A DNA stretch of 33,847 nt from Ignavibacteria bacterium (GTDB taxonomy: Bacteria > Bacteroidota > Ignavibacteria > SZUA-365): positions 1-33,847 of the forward strand of contig JADKJW010000027.1 in the NCBI GenBank assembly GCA_016720835.1. Reading direction: 5' to 3'. Positions 1 through 9,858 of the stretch are shown here, piece by piece; positions within the stretch are counted from its first letter, which is position 1, and every line of letters starts with the position of its first letter. The notes beneath the pieces are model-generated. The model saw only the letters and a list, made by a program, of their open reading frames with translations, did not search any database and was not told the origin of the DNA. A program made the translations under genes and the position numbers.

Positions 1-177
1 GGGGCTGCCTTCTTGGCCGGGGCTGCCTTCTTGGCCGGGGCTGCCTTCTTCGCAGGGGCTGCCTTCTTGGCCGGGGCTGCCTTCTTCGCAGGGGCTGCCT
101 TCTTCACCGGGGCTGCCTTCTTTGCAGGGGCTGCCTTTTTCACCGGGGCTGCCTTCTTAGGGGCTGCCTTCTTCGCA
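1..177. repeat. 18-base tandem repeat encoding AKKAAP units
   Basis: About ten consecutive copies of an 18-base unit with the core ggggctgccttctt followed by ggcc, cgca, cacc or tgca. One copy, near 145-159, is three bases shorter. The unit is in frame with the minus-strand histone-like gene and encodes six residues, so copy number can change without breaking the frame. There are no spacers, so it is not a CRISPR array. Confidence 0.85.
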
Positions 178-215
178 ACCGGCTTCGCGGCCGGCTTTGC
201 TGTTGTTTTTGCCAT
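1..215 (-). CDS. Histone H1-like Lys/Ala/Pro-rich DNA-binding protein (partial, N-terminus)
   Basis: The gene reads off the left edge, so only about 71 N-terminal residues are visible. The protein starts MAKTTAKPAAKPVAKKAAP and continues as near-perfect repeats of AKKAAP or VKKAAP. Such lysine/alanine/proline tails occur in bacterial histone H1-like and AlgP-like nucleoid proteins, which bind DNA non-specifically through their positive charge. I infer that role from composition alone, because no folded domain lies in the visible part. The ATG at 213-215 is chosen because a strong Shine-Dalgarno sequence (GGAGG) lies about six bases upstream on the minus strand. The opposite-strand Gly/Ala/Phe reading of the same bases is a shadow. 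The gene is divergent from the OmpA-family gene. It could also be the basic tail of a larger protein that starts here. Confidence 0.75.
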   Translation of the reverse strand, partial: MAKTTAKPAAKPVAKKAAPKKAAPVKKAAPAKKAAPVKKAAPAKKAAPAKKAAPAKKAAPAKKAAPAKKAA

Positions 216-577
216 GTGTGCCTCCATGATAGTGGATATGGAACGTTATGCCGAAACGCGGAGTATCCGCGCGTCAGCGGGTCCCCTTCCGCTGTAGTGA
301 GCAACGAAACGGGGGTAGATATCTGATGACGAGAAACTCGAAGGAAGGAAGACGGCGAGAGTGTCGGACGAAGCGGGAATTATTTCACTGAGCATGCGCG
401 GTTGGGTTTTATTTCAAACGGAAGGTCGATAACTTGTTCATCGTTTGCTCGATGGGCGTATCGCTCTTGCGAAGGCTCGGACACGCGGTCCTCTCTGCTT
501 CTCTCTTTTCATATCCGTTGAAAATTCACAGTGCAAACTAACGAAAAAAAAATCAGCACATCAACATATCCGCGCAT
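216..577. other. Intergenic region between divergent genes
   Basis: This 362-base stretch separates the histone-like gene from the OmpA-family gene and should hold both promoters. It is richer in A+T than its surroundings, with an A run at about 543-551. I could not find a -35/-10 pair on either strand that I would defend. Short frames in it show no recognisable protein. Confidence 0.5.
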
Positions 578-2611
578 GTGCAAAAAAATATTTTCGTGCG
601 TCGCGCGCTTCGCGCGCGACGTCTCTCGCACGCGGCGATCGCGATCGCGATCGCATCCGCCGCGCTCGCACCGATGCCCATGCAGAACGCGCGGTCGCAG
701 GACACGCTCCGCAACGCCTACGGCATCGTCGCCGGCGCATCGATCAACACGCACGCTGCGTCGTTCACGGAACTGCCCGGCGTGCCGAGCTGCTGCACCG
801 GCTTCGAGAACGGCAGCGGCGCCGGACTGTACGCGGGCATCGCGTACGCCGTGCCGTTCGACGCCGCATGGTCACTGCATCTCGCGCTGCTCTACGCGGA
901 TCTCTCCGCGACGTTGACGAAGCAGCAGTCGATCGGTCCGGTGCTCACGCCGCGCGGACCCGAACAGGCGATCACCGAACACCGCATCGCATCCACGACG
1001 TCCGCGCTCGCGCTGCGTCCGACACTCGCGTACCGCGTCGCCGGCGGCGTGCCGCTCTCGCTCTTTGCGGGCGGACACATCGGCATGCTGCTGTCGAACG
1101 AGTACGCGCAGCGGGAATCCCTCGTGTCCCCCGCCGACGGAACCTTCGCGGATCAACGCGCGGTGCGCAACGAGTCCGCCGGCACGGTCCCGGAAGCGAG
1201 CACGCCCTACGCCGCGTTCACGGCGGGACTGCGCGCCGACATCGCGCTCTCGCCGCGGTACTCGCTGCATCCCGAACTCGCATACAACGCGGCCGTCACA
1301 TCGCTGAGCAGCGGCGTGACGTGGACGCCGAACAGCATCACCGCGGGCATCAGCGTGTTGTATCACCCGCCCGTGCCTCCCCCTCCTCCACCGCCGCCGC
1401 CGCCACCGCCGCCGCCCGCGCTGCTTCCCGCGCTCGCGATCGAGGCGCGCACCGCGCAGGGCACCGCGCTGCCGGACGTGCGCATCGTCGTGGAGCGCCT
1501 CACGCGCAGCGAGCTGTTCCCGCTGCTCCCGTACGTCTTCTTCGACCAGGAGCGCAGCGAGCTCTCCACGCGCGCGCAACACCTGTTGGACGCCGGCGGC
1601 ACGGCGGCATTCGACGAGACGTCGCTGCCCAACAAGACGCTGACGATCTACCATGATCTGCTCAACATCGTCGGCTCGCGCATGCGGGCGACGCCCGCCG
1701 CGAAGATCACCCTCACCGGCTGCAACAACAGCAACGCCGCGGAACGCAACAACCTCGCCCTCTCGCGCGGCCGCGCGGACGCCGTGAAGCGGTACCTCAC
1801 CGCGGTGTGGAACATCGATCCGAAACGCATCGCCGTGCAGTCGCGCAACCTGCCGAAGGAAGCGCCCGACGCGGCGTCCATCGAGGGCGAGCAGGAAGCC
1901 CGCCGCGTCGAGATCGCCGCCACGTCCCATGAAGTGCTCGCGCCCCTGCGCTGGCAGGCGGCGGAGCAGATCCTCACCACGCCGGTCATCGTGCTCAAGC
2001 CGTCGGTGAAGGCCGAGGCGGGCATCGCCGACTGGACCGTCACGCTCTCGCAGAATGCCTCCGTCCTGCAGCGCTTCAACGGCACGGCGGACCTTCCCGC
2101 CGAGTTGCTGTGGCGTCTCGACTCCGCGTCGCTGCCGCGCGAAGGCGTTCCGGTACAGGCCGTGTTCGAGATCGCGGACCGCGCGGGTCAACGCCGCACG
2201 ACGACGGTGTCCCTGCCGGTGGAAAAGGAAGTGCGCACGACGGAAGTGATCGAGCAGCAGGGCGGCAAGCGTATCGACCGCTTCAGTCTCATCCTCTTCG
2301 AATTCGAGAAGTCCGAGATCGGCCCCGAGAATCAGCGCATCCTCGACATCGTCCGCCGCGCAATCTCATCGCGTTCGCGCGTCACCATTTACGGCTATGC
2401 CGACCGCACGGGAAATCCCGACTACAACCGCAATCTCGCCACCGAGCGCTGCGAGTCCGTGCGCAGGGCCCTCGCCTCGTCGCTCGACGGCATCCAGGTG
2501 CAGATCGAAGCCGTCGGCAGCGACCGGCTGCTCTTCGACAATGACATTCCCGAAGGCAGGAATTACTGCCGTACCGTGCAGATCGTCGTGGAAACAGGAT
2601 TGAACAAATGA
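578..2611 (+). CDS. OmpA-family outer-membrane protein with beta-barrel, poly-proline linker and two OmpA-like domains
   Basis: A 677-residue protein. Residues about 1-40 look like a signal peptide (basic start, then AAIAIAIASAALA). Residues about 45-260 resemble a small outer-membrane beta-barrel with alternating Gly/aromatic segments (GAGLYAGIAYAVPF). A linker of more than a dozen prolines follows near residue 270. Two OmpA-like peptidoglycan-binding segments come next: a degenerate one from about 305 to 440 (PYVFFDQERSELS) and a better one at the C-terminus (LILFEFEKSEIGPENQRIL, then GYADRTGNPDYN and LATERCESVRRAL). Such proteins tie the outer membrane to the cell wall. The start is a GTG; an in-frame stop at 539-541 rules out a much longer form, and no clear ribosome binding site is seen. 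Its TGA overlaps the ATG of the next gene, which suggests translational coupling. Confidence 0.85.
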   Translation: MQKNIFVRRALRARRLSHAAIAIAIASAALAPMPMQNARSQDTLRNAYGIVAGASINTHAASFTELPGVPSCCTGFENGSGAGLYAGIAYAVPFDAAWSLHLALLYADLSATLTKQQSIGPVLTPRGPEQAITEHRIASTTSALALRPTLAYRVAGGVPLSLFAGGHIGMLLSNEYAQRESLVSPADGTFADQRAVRNESAGTVPEASTPYAAFTAGLRADIALSPRYSLHPELAYNAAVTSLSSGVTWTPNSITAGISVLYHPPVPPPPPPPPPPPPPPALLPALAIEARTAQGTALPDVRIVVERLTRSELFPLLPYVFFDQERSELSTRAQHLLDAGGTAAFDETSLPNKTLTIYHDLLNIVGSRMRATPAAKITLTGCNNSNAAERNNLALSRGRADAVKRYLTAVWNIDPKRIAVQSRNLPKEAPDAASIEGEQEARRVEIAATSHEVLAPLRWQAAEQILTTPVIVLKPSVKAEAGIADWTVTLSQNASVLQRFNGTADLPAELLWRLDSASLPREGVPVQAVFEIADRAGQRRTTTVSLPVEKEVRTTEVIEQQGGKRIDRFSLILFEFEKSEIGPENQRILDIVRRAISSRSRVTIYGYADRTGNPDYNRNLATERCESVRRALASSLDGIQVQIEAVGSDRLLFDNDIPEGRNYCRTVQIVVETGLNK

Positions 2612-5600
2612 TGCACACATCCGATACCCCCCGTCCCGCGCGCGCCGCGTCCTCTCGCATCGTTCTCGCCGCGCTCTTCTCCTGCGCACTGGCGATGCCC
2701 GCCGCCGCGCAGATCACGTTCAATCTGCTCGGGACCGACGCGAGCGGGTACCCGCTCGTGAAGGTGTCCTTCGACGCGAAGGACCGCAACGGCGTGCACA
2801 TCGGCAACTTCGTCCCGTCGGACTTCACCGTGGTGGAGGACGGGATCGTGCGCCCGGTGCAGAGCGTCTCCTGTCCCCCGCCGATCACTCCCCCGCTGTC
2901 GCTGACCCTCCTCATCGACGTCAGCTACAGCATGGGACTCGCGGGCCGCATGAACAACGCCCGCGTCGCCGCGTCGACGCTCGTGCGCTCGCTCTCGTAT
3001 CCCCCCGCGGCCACGGGCATCATCTCGTTCGACGACACCACGCGCATCACCCTGCCGTACACCTCGGACACGACGACGATCCTCTCCTCGATCGGCAGTC
3101 TCAGCGCGATGGCCGGAGGCGGCACCGATGTGGTGGGAGGCTTCCTCGACAAGATCACCGGCGCCATCGAGTTCACGAAGAATCAGCCGGGCGACAAGTA
3201 CGTCGTCATCCTCACCGACGGTGCCCCGTTCCTGCTGACATCGGAGGAGAAGAAGATCATTGACGCCGCCACCGCCGCGGGCGTGCGCATCCACAGCGTG
3301 ACCCTGAGCGCCAACACGCAGAACTTCCCGCTGCGCCGCATCACCGCGGGGACGAACGGTCTGTGGTTCGAAAGCATCACCACGGAGCAGGCGGCAATCG
3401 ACGCGTTCAAGACGATCGGCGACCGCATCTTCACCTACCCGCCCTGCGAACTGGTCTACCTCACCGACGGCTGCGAAACCCTCCGCAACGTGGACATCAC
3501 CCTGCGCAAGAACGCGTCCACCGTGACGAAGTCCGCCGTGGTCAACGTGCCGCCGGCCTCCATCGTGTGGCTCGACGCCTCGACGATGTTCGTCGATTTC
3601 GGCGCCCTGCCCACGGGCACCACGCGCACCGCCGACGTGACCCTGACAGCCCGGAACGGCACCGTGACGGTGCAGACGCTCACCTCGGTCTTCGGACCGT
3701 TCACCGTGATCAACACGGGCGGCGCCGTGCCGTTCACGCTCGCGCCCGGGCAATCGCGCACGATCCGGATACAGTTTCTGGCGCCGAACGCCAATCGTGT
3801 GTCCAATGTGTTGCCGCTCACGACCACCGCGCCGTGCGTGCAGCGGGTGGTATGCGCGGGCGGCGTGCATTCGGACTCGCTGCGACTGGTGCAACCCAAC
3901 GGCGGCGAGGTGCTCTACGCCGGCTCGAGTTATCAGTTCCGCTGGGCCGGAATTCCCGCGAGCGAGGAAGTCCGCCTCGAATACAGCACGGACGCCGGAT
4001 CGACGTGGCTGATGATCGCATCCAACGCCTCGTCGCTCTTCGCGAACTGGACCGTGGCGAACACGCCGAGCACCACCTGCCTCGGCATCGTGTACACGCT
4101 GCAGAAGCGCAACGCGCCCGCCGACGCGACCTGGCTCCCGTGGCAGCCGAGCGAAATCGTGGACCTCGCCTTCAGTCCGTCGGGCACCATGCTCGCCGCG
4201 ACGCTCGCCGACGGCCGCATCAAAGTGTACTACCCGCTCACCGGCGCGCTCGTCGACATCCTCGCCGGACACGGCGCGCGCGCCCACGCGCTCGCCTTCT
4301 CGCCCGACAGCAAGCTGCTCGTCACCACCGGCCACGACGGCCGCGTGAAAGTATGGGACGCGGCGACGGGCGCTCCGCTGCGCGATCTCGCCGGCGGCAG
4401 TCAGATCCACTCCGCCGTCTTTTCCTCCGATGGCGCCTCCCTCGCGACGGCCGATCAGAGCGCGGTGACGCTGTGGAAGACGTCCGACTGGACGCAGGCG
4501 TGGACGCGCGCGGGCAACACGATGGCTGATGGCGCGCTCGCCATCGCGCAGGGCAACGCGTGGATCGCCTCCGCATCGGGCAGCAATGTCATGATTCTTT
4601 CGACGGTGAACGGCGCGCCGCTGCAGACGCTCAGCGGACACGGTGGAGCGGTGCGCTGCCTCTCCGCGAGTCCCGACAAGGGCTGGCTGGCGAGCGGCAG
4701 CGACGACCGCACCATCCGCCTCTGGGACACCAGGTTGTGGACGACGCGCGCAACGCTGAGCGGGCATTCGAATGCCGTGACGAGCGTGTCGCTCACAGGA
4801 TCCGGACTGTACATGGTGTCCGGCTCGCGCGATCGTTCCGTGAAAGTGTGGGACGTCCGCAACGCCATGGCCGTGCAGACCTTCACCGGACACACGGGCG
4901 ACGTGAATGCCGCGCGCTTCGAGCGGCGCACGGGACTCATCGCGTCCGCCGGACCGGACAGGACGATCCGCATGTGGGGATACAAGGTGCCGCTGTCCGA
5001 CGCGAGCGACAGCCTCTGGTCCATCATCACGCCGACCACCACGCTCAAGGCGGAACCGCCCGTGTTCGAGACCCTGCTCTGCGCGGGCGAAACATCGGAG
5101 TCGACAGTCTTTTTCAAAAACGACGGCAACCAGCCCATCACGCTCACCGGCGCGTCCTTCGTCGGGTCCGCGTTCGAGTTCGTGCCGGGAACCAGCATCC
5201 CGCCGTCGCGCACGCTCGGTCCGGGCGACACCCTGCGCCTGCCCGTGCGTTTCGCCGCGACAACAGCAGGCGGACATTCCGGCACGCTGCACGTGACGAC
5301 CGACGCAACGGGGCTGCCCTTCCTCGACATTCCGCTCGCCGGGCACAAGGACTCGGCGCTCGTCACCTTCGCGCCCGATACGATAGACGTCGGCGAGGTG
5401 TACCCCTGCACGCTGCCGCTCCTGACGCCGCTCGAGCTGATGAATGTCGGCACCGTGGACGGCAGGCTGGACTCCACAGCGAGCGTTCCGGACGGCCTCG
5501 TGGACTTCGGCGGCAATCTCTCGAAGAACATGCTCGCGGGCGCGGTGGACACCGTCTGGGTGTCCGTCAACACGAAGACCTTCGGCGCATTCGCATCGAC

Positions 5601-7630
5601 CGTCGAGCTGACATCGCGCCCGTGCGACATCGCGCAGACATTGCTGGTGAAAGGTTCGCTCGTCGATCCCACACCCGTGCTCCGTCCCGCGTCCGTCGTG
5701 TTCGGCTTCACCACGGTCGGCGACACCTCGTATCAAACCGTGGTGATACGCAATCCCACCAAGGTCGACATGACGCTCGATTCGATCACCATCTCCGGCA
5801 CAACATTCGCGATCGCCGATCTGGTGACGGTACCGATGACGATTCCGGCCAGCGACAGCGTCTCGGTACGGCTGCTCTTCGCGCCTGTCGCCGACGGCAC
5901 CTGGACGGGACGGTTCAGCGTGCATGCATCCGCTCCCTGCGACGCTTCCGCGGGTGTTCCGCTCTCGGGATCCTCTGCGCGCAAGCCCGCGATCGAGGTG
6001 CTCGGCGGAGAGTTCCGCACGCTGTTGTGTCCGGACGAGAGTTTCGCCGACTCCATCATCGTGCTGAAAAACACGGGCGGCGAACCGCTCGTCATCAGCG
6101 GCATGACTGTCGGCGGCACGCATCAGGGCGATTTCACCGTCCTCACCGCGACTGCCCTCACGATAGCGCCCGGCAACTCCGACACCGTCCGCCTGCGCTT
6201 TTCGCCCAAAGGCACGGGCTTCCGCAGCGGCACGCTGACCATCGCGAACAACTCCGCGCAGCAACCGTCGCTGGTGCTCTCGCTTTCCGCGCGCAAGGAT
6301 TCCGCGGGCATGGAAATCCTGCCCGCATCCATCGACGCCGGGACCACCTGGCACTGCTCCTATCCCGTGCAGCGATCGCTGGGCGTGGTGAACACCGGCA
6401 CTGTTCCGCTCGACGTCGCCGCGCGCGCGTCCACGCTGCCTGCCTTCGTGTCGCTGAGCCGCATGACCGTCACGCTGCAGCCGGGCGACACCGTCTATAT
6501 TGATGTCGCGTTCCATCCGCCCGCGTTCGGCACGCACAGCGGCGCGATCGACTTCACCGGCGCGCCCTGCACCCTCGCGCAGAGCGTCCCGGTGCGCGTG
6601 GTGTACGAGCCGTCCGATCCGCGTTCGAACGTGGTATCGATCGACTTCGGCACCGTGGGAGTGGGATCGACGGCGAACGGCAGCGCGCGCATCTCCAACC
6701 CCTCCTCGGCGCCGATGCGCATCGCGTCCATCACCGTGCTTCCCGCGCCGGCCTTCGTGACGCGCATAGCGCCCGCGGCGCTGCCCGCCGTCATCGCGCC
6801 GGGCGGCAGCCTCGACATCTCGTACGGGTATGCGCCCCTCGCCTCCGACACCGTGGCCTCGCGCATCGTGCTCGTGACGGATCAGCCCTGCGTCGACACC
6901 GTCGTCGTCGAACTGCGCGGCCTTTCCCGCGCCGCCTTTTCCACGCTCACGCTCGCGGATCTGACCGCGGAAATCGGGACGCGCATTCGCATCCCCGTCA
7001 TCCTGACCGCCAGCGCGAACCTCGCGCTGACCGGCACGCGGTCGTTCACCGCGGACGTCGTCTTCAACCGTTCCATGCTCTGGCCGGAGCGCGTGTTCTC
7101 GAGCAGCGGTCAGCCGGTCATGGCGCAGAAAGCGGAGGGCGACAGTCTGGTCGTGACCGTCACCGTCGATCAACCCGTTTCGCCATCGAACGGCATACAG
7201 GCCGAAGTCGAATGCCTCGTGTTGCTGGGCAACAACGACGTGACGCCGCTCACCTTCCGCACGTTCACCTGGACGAACGGCACGGCGAGCGCCAGCACGC
7301 AGAGCGGCAGTTTCACCGCGACCGGCATCTGCACCGCGGGCGGCAAGCGGCTGATGTCCCTGCCTTCCGGATCGGTGACGCTGCGCAACGCGCCGAATCC
7401 CTTCAATCCTTCCACCGAGATCATCTTCACGCTGCCGGAAGCCGCCACTGTGGACCTGCGCGTGTACGACGCACTCGGCCGTGAAGTCGGCGCTCCTCGC
7501 GACTGGCGACCGGGCGAAGGGTTCGCACACGGCGCGCTTCAATGCCGAAGGACTTCCCTCAGGAAGTTACCTCGCCGTACTGCGCGCCGGCGACCGGACG
7601 GAATCGCTGCGGATGCTTCTTTCGAAATAA
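2608..7630 (+). CDS. Giant secreted VWA-WD40-HYDIN-like protein with T9SS C-terminal sorting domain (frameshifted near the end)
   Basis: About 1670 residues. A signal peptide ends near AAAQ (residues 1-35). A von Willebrand A domain follows, with the MIDAS motif DVSYS at residues 104-108. A PNGGE-type beta-sandwich lies around 430-500 and about seven WD40 repeats at roughly 510-795 (SGSDDRTIRLWD, SGSRDRSVKVWD). Several HYDIN/ASPM-like choice-of-anchor repeats run from about 820 to 1450, then a cohesin-like segment, then PNPFNPSTEIIFTLPEAATV, the type IX secretion sorting domain. After DALGREV the frame is lost near 7488-7495. The neighbouring frame continues ALLATGDRAKGSHTARFNA, then GLPSGSYLAVLRAG and RMLLSK, and stops at 7628-7630, so an indel is inferred. 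It overlaps the OmpA gene by ATGA. Likely a cell-surface or exported adhesion protein; ligands are unknown. Confidence 0.85.
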
Positions 7631-7668
7631 ACGATTTCGGATTGCGAATTTCCGATTTCGGATTTGAA
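7629..7668. repeat. Intergenic gatttcgg/aatttccg iterated repeat
   Basis: Short iterations of cgatttcgg, attgcgaatttcc and gatttcgg follow the stop codon of the VWA gene. I recall similar AATCCGAAAT-type iterations between genes in environmental bacterial genomes. In reverse translation they give peptides such as NPKSEIRNPKS, which are typical spurious ORF content. I treat it as a dispersed intergenic repeat with no known function. Confidence 0.5.
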
Positions 7669-7711
7669 GAATGTGACACTCTTCGCTCCGATGCTCCTCT
7701 ACTCCGGAATC

Positions 7712-7732
7712 GGACAAGCGGGACGCTTGTCC
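7712..7732. terminator. Hairpin between convergent genes
   Basis: A perfect 9-base inverted repeat, left arm ggacaagcg and right arm cgcttgtcc, separated by a 3-base loop. It sits between the stop of the VWA gene (7630) and the stop of the fucosidase gene (7738). The position fits a bidirectional terminator. No T-tract follows on either strand, so it may instead be a REP-like palindrome. Confidence 0.45.
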
Positions 7733-7737
7733 CCACC

Positions 7738-9243
7738 CTACATCCTCCTCTTCACCGCCGAGATGCGCAGCACCCATGCATGCTCGCAGGGCGGTGACAT
7801 GCGCAGGGCATCCGGAATACTGATCGTGAGACCGCCGTCCTCGTTACGCCACTGCAGCGCGCCGGTCGAGCCGAGGAGCGAGACCGTGGCGCCTTCGACT
7901 GCCTGCAGCGTCGAGAGCCGCACGGACGGCGGCAGGGCGCTTTCGCCGTCCTCGGGCAGGTAGATGGCGTACACCGCGCCGCCGCTCTTCTTTTGCGTGA
8001 GACGGAGCTTGCCCTCGAAGTGCGGCGCGACGGCGCGCGTGCCGTACACGGCCTCGCCGTTGACGCGCATCCACGCGCCGAGTCCGCGGAGCCTGTCGTA
8101 CGCGTCCGGCGCCCATTCGCCTTCCGGCGACGGCCCGATGTTGAGCAGCAGGTTGCCGCCGCGGGAAATCACGTTCGCGAGGAGACGCACGAGCTCGCGT
8201 ACCGATTTGTACGTGTCTGTCCGGACGTACGACCAGCTCGTGGCCATGGTGATGCAGGATTCCCAGGGCACGGCCAACGGACGCTCGGCGACGCGCTGCT
8301 CGGGCGTGAGATAGTTCTCGAAGGGTCCGCTGACCCATCGGTCGACGACGATGAGCCCGGGTTGATGCTTCCGCGCCATCGTGGCGATGCGCGGCATGTC
8401 GATGTCCTGATCGAAGTTTTTCTTCTTCGCCCATGCTTCATACTGCGGCGGCATGTTGCCGATCGGGCGCACCCAAGCGCCGTCCAGCCAGAGCAGGTCC
8501 ACGGATCCGTAGCGTGTCATCAATTCTTCGATCTGTCCGAACGTGAAATCCTGGAAGCGCCCCCACCGGTCGCGATACCGCGCAGGATCATAATTGACGT
8601 GCCGGTCCGGCGTCGGGAAATACGGCCACCAGTAGTCGGGCGAACTCCAGTCCGGTTTGGAGTAGTACGCGCCGATCATGAACTGCTCGCGACGGAAGGC
8701 GTCGAAGAGTTCCTTCGTGATATCGGCCCTGGGATGCGCGTGGAATGCGCAGTTCGGCGATGTGACACGGTAGTCCGTGCTGCGCGTGTCGAACATGCAG
8801 AAGCCGTCGTGATGCTTCGTGGTGAACACCAGGTACTTCATGCCGGCCTCGCGCGCGGCGGACGCCCAGCGCGCGGGATCGAAGCGGTCCGGGGAGAACG
8901 TCCGCTGCAGGCCGCGGTACGCGATCTTGTATCCCTCGTAATCGGCCGCGAATGGTCCGGTGCGCGTGCACCAATCCTCGTCCTCGGCGCAGAGCGACCA
9001 CGATTCGACGATGCCCCATTGACTGTAGAGGCCCCACGTCATCATCAGGCCGAGTTTGGCATCCTGCCAGGCCTCGAGTTTCTGCAGCACCAGCGGATCG
9101 CTGTCGGGCACATACGTTTCCTCGTGTTCCTGCGCACGCAGGGACGCGGGCCTCAGCGCGATGGCCAGGCATATCGCGACGACAATGAGGCCGTACGCGG
9201 CCGTTCGCGGTCGCTCGCGGAATTGTGCCGGGGGGATTTTCAT
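7738..9243 (-). CDS. GH29 alpha-L-fucosidase, secreted
   Basis: A 501-residue glycoside hydrolase family 29 enzyme, which releases alpha-L-fucose from glycans with retention of configuration. Family hallmarks are KLGLMMTWGLYSQWG near the start of the barrel, TTKHHDGFCMFDTRSTDY, and YGSVDLLWLDGAW. Asp254 in that last motif aligns with the family nucleophile (WND in the Thermotoga enzyme). A signal peptide (GLIVVAICLAIALRPASLRAQ) indicates export. The ATG at 9241-9243 is preferred over one ten codons upstream because it directly precedes the signal peptide and has GGAG about ten bases before it. A C-terminal beta-sandwich, common in the family, fills the last hundred or so residues. It lies head to head with the small HTH gene. 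The natural substrate cannot be told from sequence. Confidence 0.9.
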   Translation of the reverse strand: MKIPPAQFRERPRTAAYGLIVVAICLAIALRPASLRAQEHEETYVPDSDPLVLQKLEAWQDAKLGLMMTWGLYSQWGIVESWSLCAEDEDWCTRTGPFAADYEGYKIAYRGLQRTFSPDRFDPARWASAAREAGMKYLVFTTKHHDGFCMFDTRSTDYRVTSPNCAFHAHPRADITKELFDAFRREQFMIGAYYSKPDWSSPDYWWPYFPTPDRHVNYDPARYRDRWGRFQDFTFGQIEELMTRYGSVDLLWLDGAWVRPIGNMPPQYEAWAKKKNFDQDIDMPRIATMARKHQPGLIVVDRWVSGPFENYLTPEQRVAERPLAVPWESCITMATSWSYVRTDTYKSVRELVRLLANVISRGGNLLLNIGPSPEGEWAPDAYDRLRGLGAWMRVNGEAVYGTRAVAPHFEGKLRLTQKKSGGAVYAIYLPEDGESALPPSVRLSTLQAVEGATVSLLGSTGALQWRNEDGGLTISIPDALRMSPPCEHAWVLRISAVKRRM

Positions 9244-9295
9244 GGTAGTTTGCTCCGGGTCCATTCCTGTCAATCACCAGAACATCGAAAAAGAA

Positions 9296-9790
9296 ATGTC
9301 AGCAAAGAAGCGGCACTTCATCAAGCCGGCGGAACCCGATGCCGATGCATCGGGCGCCGGACAGCAGGCGGAAAAAGGCGACAACCTGATTCTCGTGGAG
9401 AACATCGTGCGCGAACTCCTGCGCGGCATGTCGGCAGCGGCGCTGGCGAAGGCGGCGGAGGTGAATGTGATCACCGTCAGGAAGATCGCGAAGGGCGACA
9501 GCAAGCGCGTCTCGAAGAAGGTGCTGTTCGCGATTCAGAAGTTCTCCAACCGGCACCGGACCGCGGATGCGGAAGCGCCCGTTCCAGCGACGCGCGGAAG
9601 AAAGCCGAATGCCGCGCCCACATCCGCCCTGGAACGCGTCGACAAGGGGCTGATATTCCCGCTTCCCGACGCGGTCCCCTCGGAGGCATCCGGATTCTTC
9701 AGCGTCTCCGCAATTCAGGCCGAGATCACGGCGCTCGAGCGCCGCATCGGCATCCTTCGGCAGCTGCAGGTGCTGGCGAAGGAGTTGTAA
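9296..9790 (+). CDS. Small helix-turn-helix protein with C-terminal coiled coil
   Basis: A 164-residue protein beginning MSAKKRHFIKPAE. Residues about 35-75 (ALAKAAEVNVITVRKIAKG) read like the helix-turn-helix of lambda-repressor or XRE-type DNA-binding proteins. The basic, low-complexity middle is followed by a short coiled coil at the C-terminus (IQAEITALERRIGILRQL) that could dimerise it. The start lies only 52 bases from the divergent fucosidase start, so regulation of that gene or of itself is a reasonable guess. The ribosome binding site is weak (AAAAAGAA). I do not recognise a named family. Confidence 0.6.
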   Translation: MSAKKRHFIKPAEPDADASGAGQQAEKGDNLILVENIVRELLRGMSAAALAKAAEVNVITVRKIAKGDSKRVSKKVLFAIQKFSNRHRTADAEAPVPATRGRKPNAAPTSALERVDKGLIFPLPDAVPSEASGFFSVSAIQAEITALERRIGILRQLQVLAKEL

Positions 9791-9858
9791 ATCGTCCGCG
9801 GACGGTTCAGCGCACACGGACAGCACCCGCGCTCCGCGCGCGTTGCGCGGACTGCGCC

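Noticed and set aside
1..177. CRISPR array
   Set aside because: The repeats are contiguous with no unique spacers and stay in codon register.
13..297. Plus-strand Gly/Ala/Phe repeat protein at the left edge
   Set aside because: It is the complement of the AKKAAP repeats; the minus strand has a strong ribosome binding site and a credible product.
2563..7542. A long minus-strand open frame opposite the VWA-WD40 gene
   Set aside because: Arg/Gly/His-rich shadow of the plus-strand gene, which has clear VWA, WD40 and sorting-domain motifs.
9793..9804. A 12-base palindrome (cgtccgcggacg) between the HTH and hydrolase genes, as terminator or operator
   Set aside because: No loop, no T-tract and no second copy nearby; short GC palindromes are expected by chance in this base composition.
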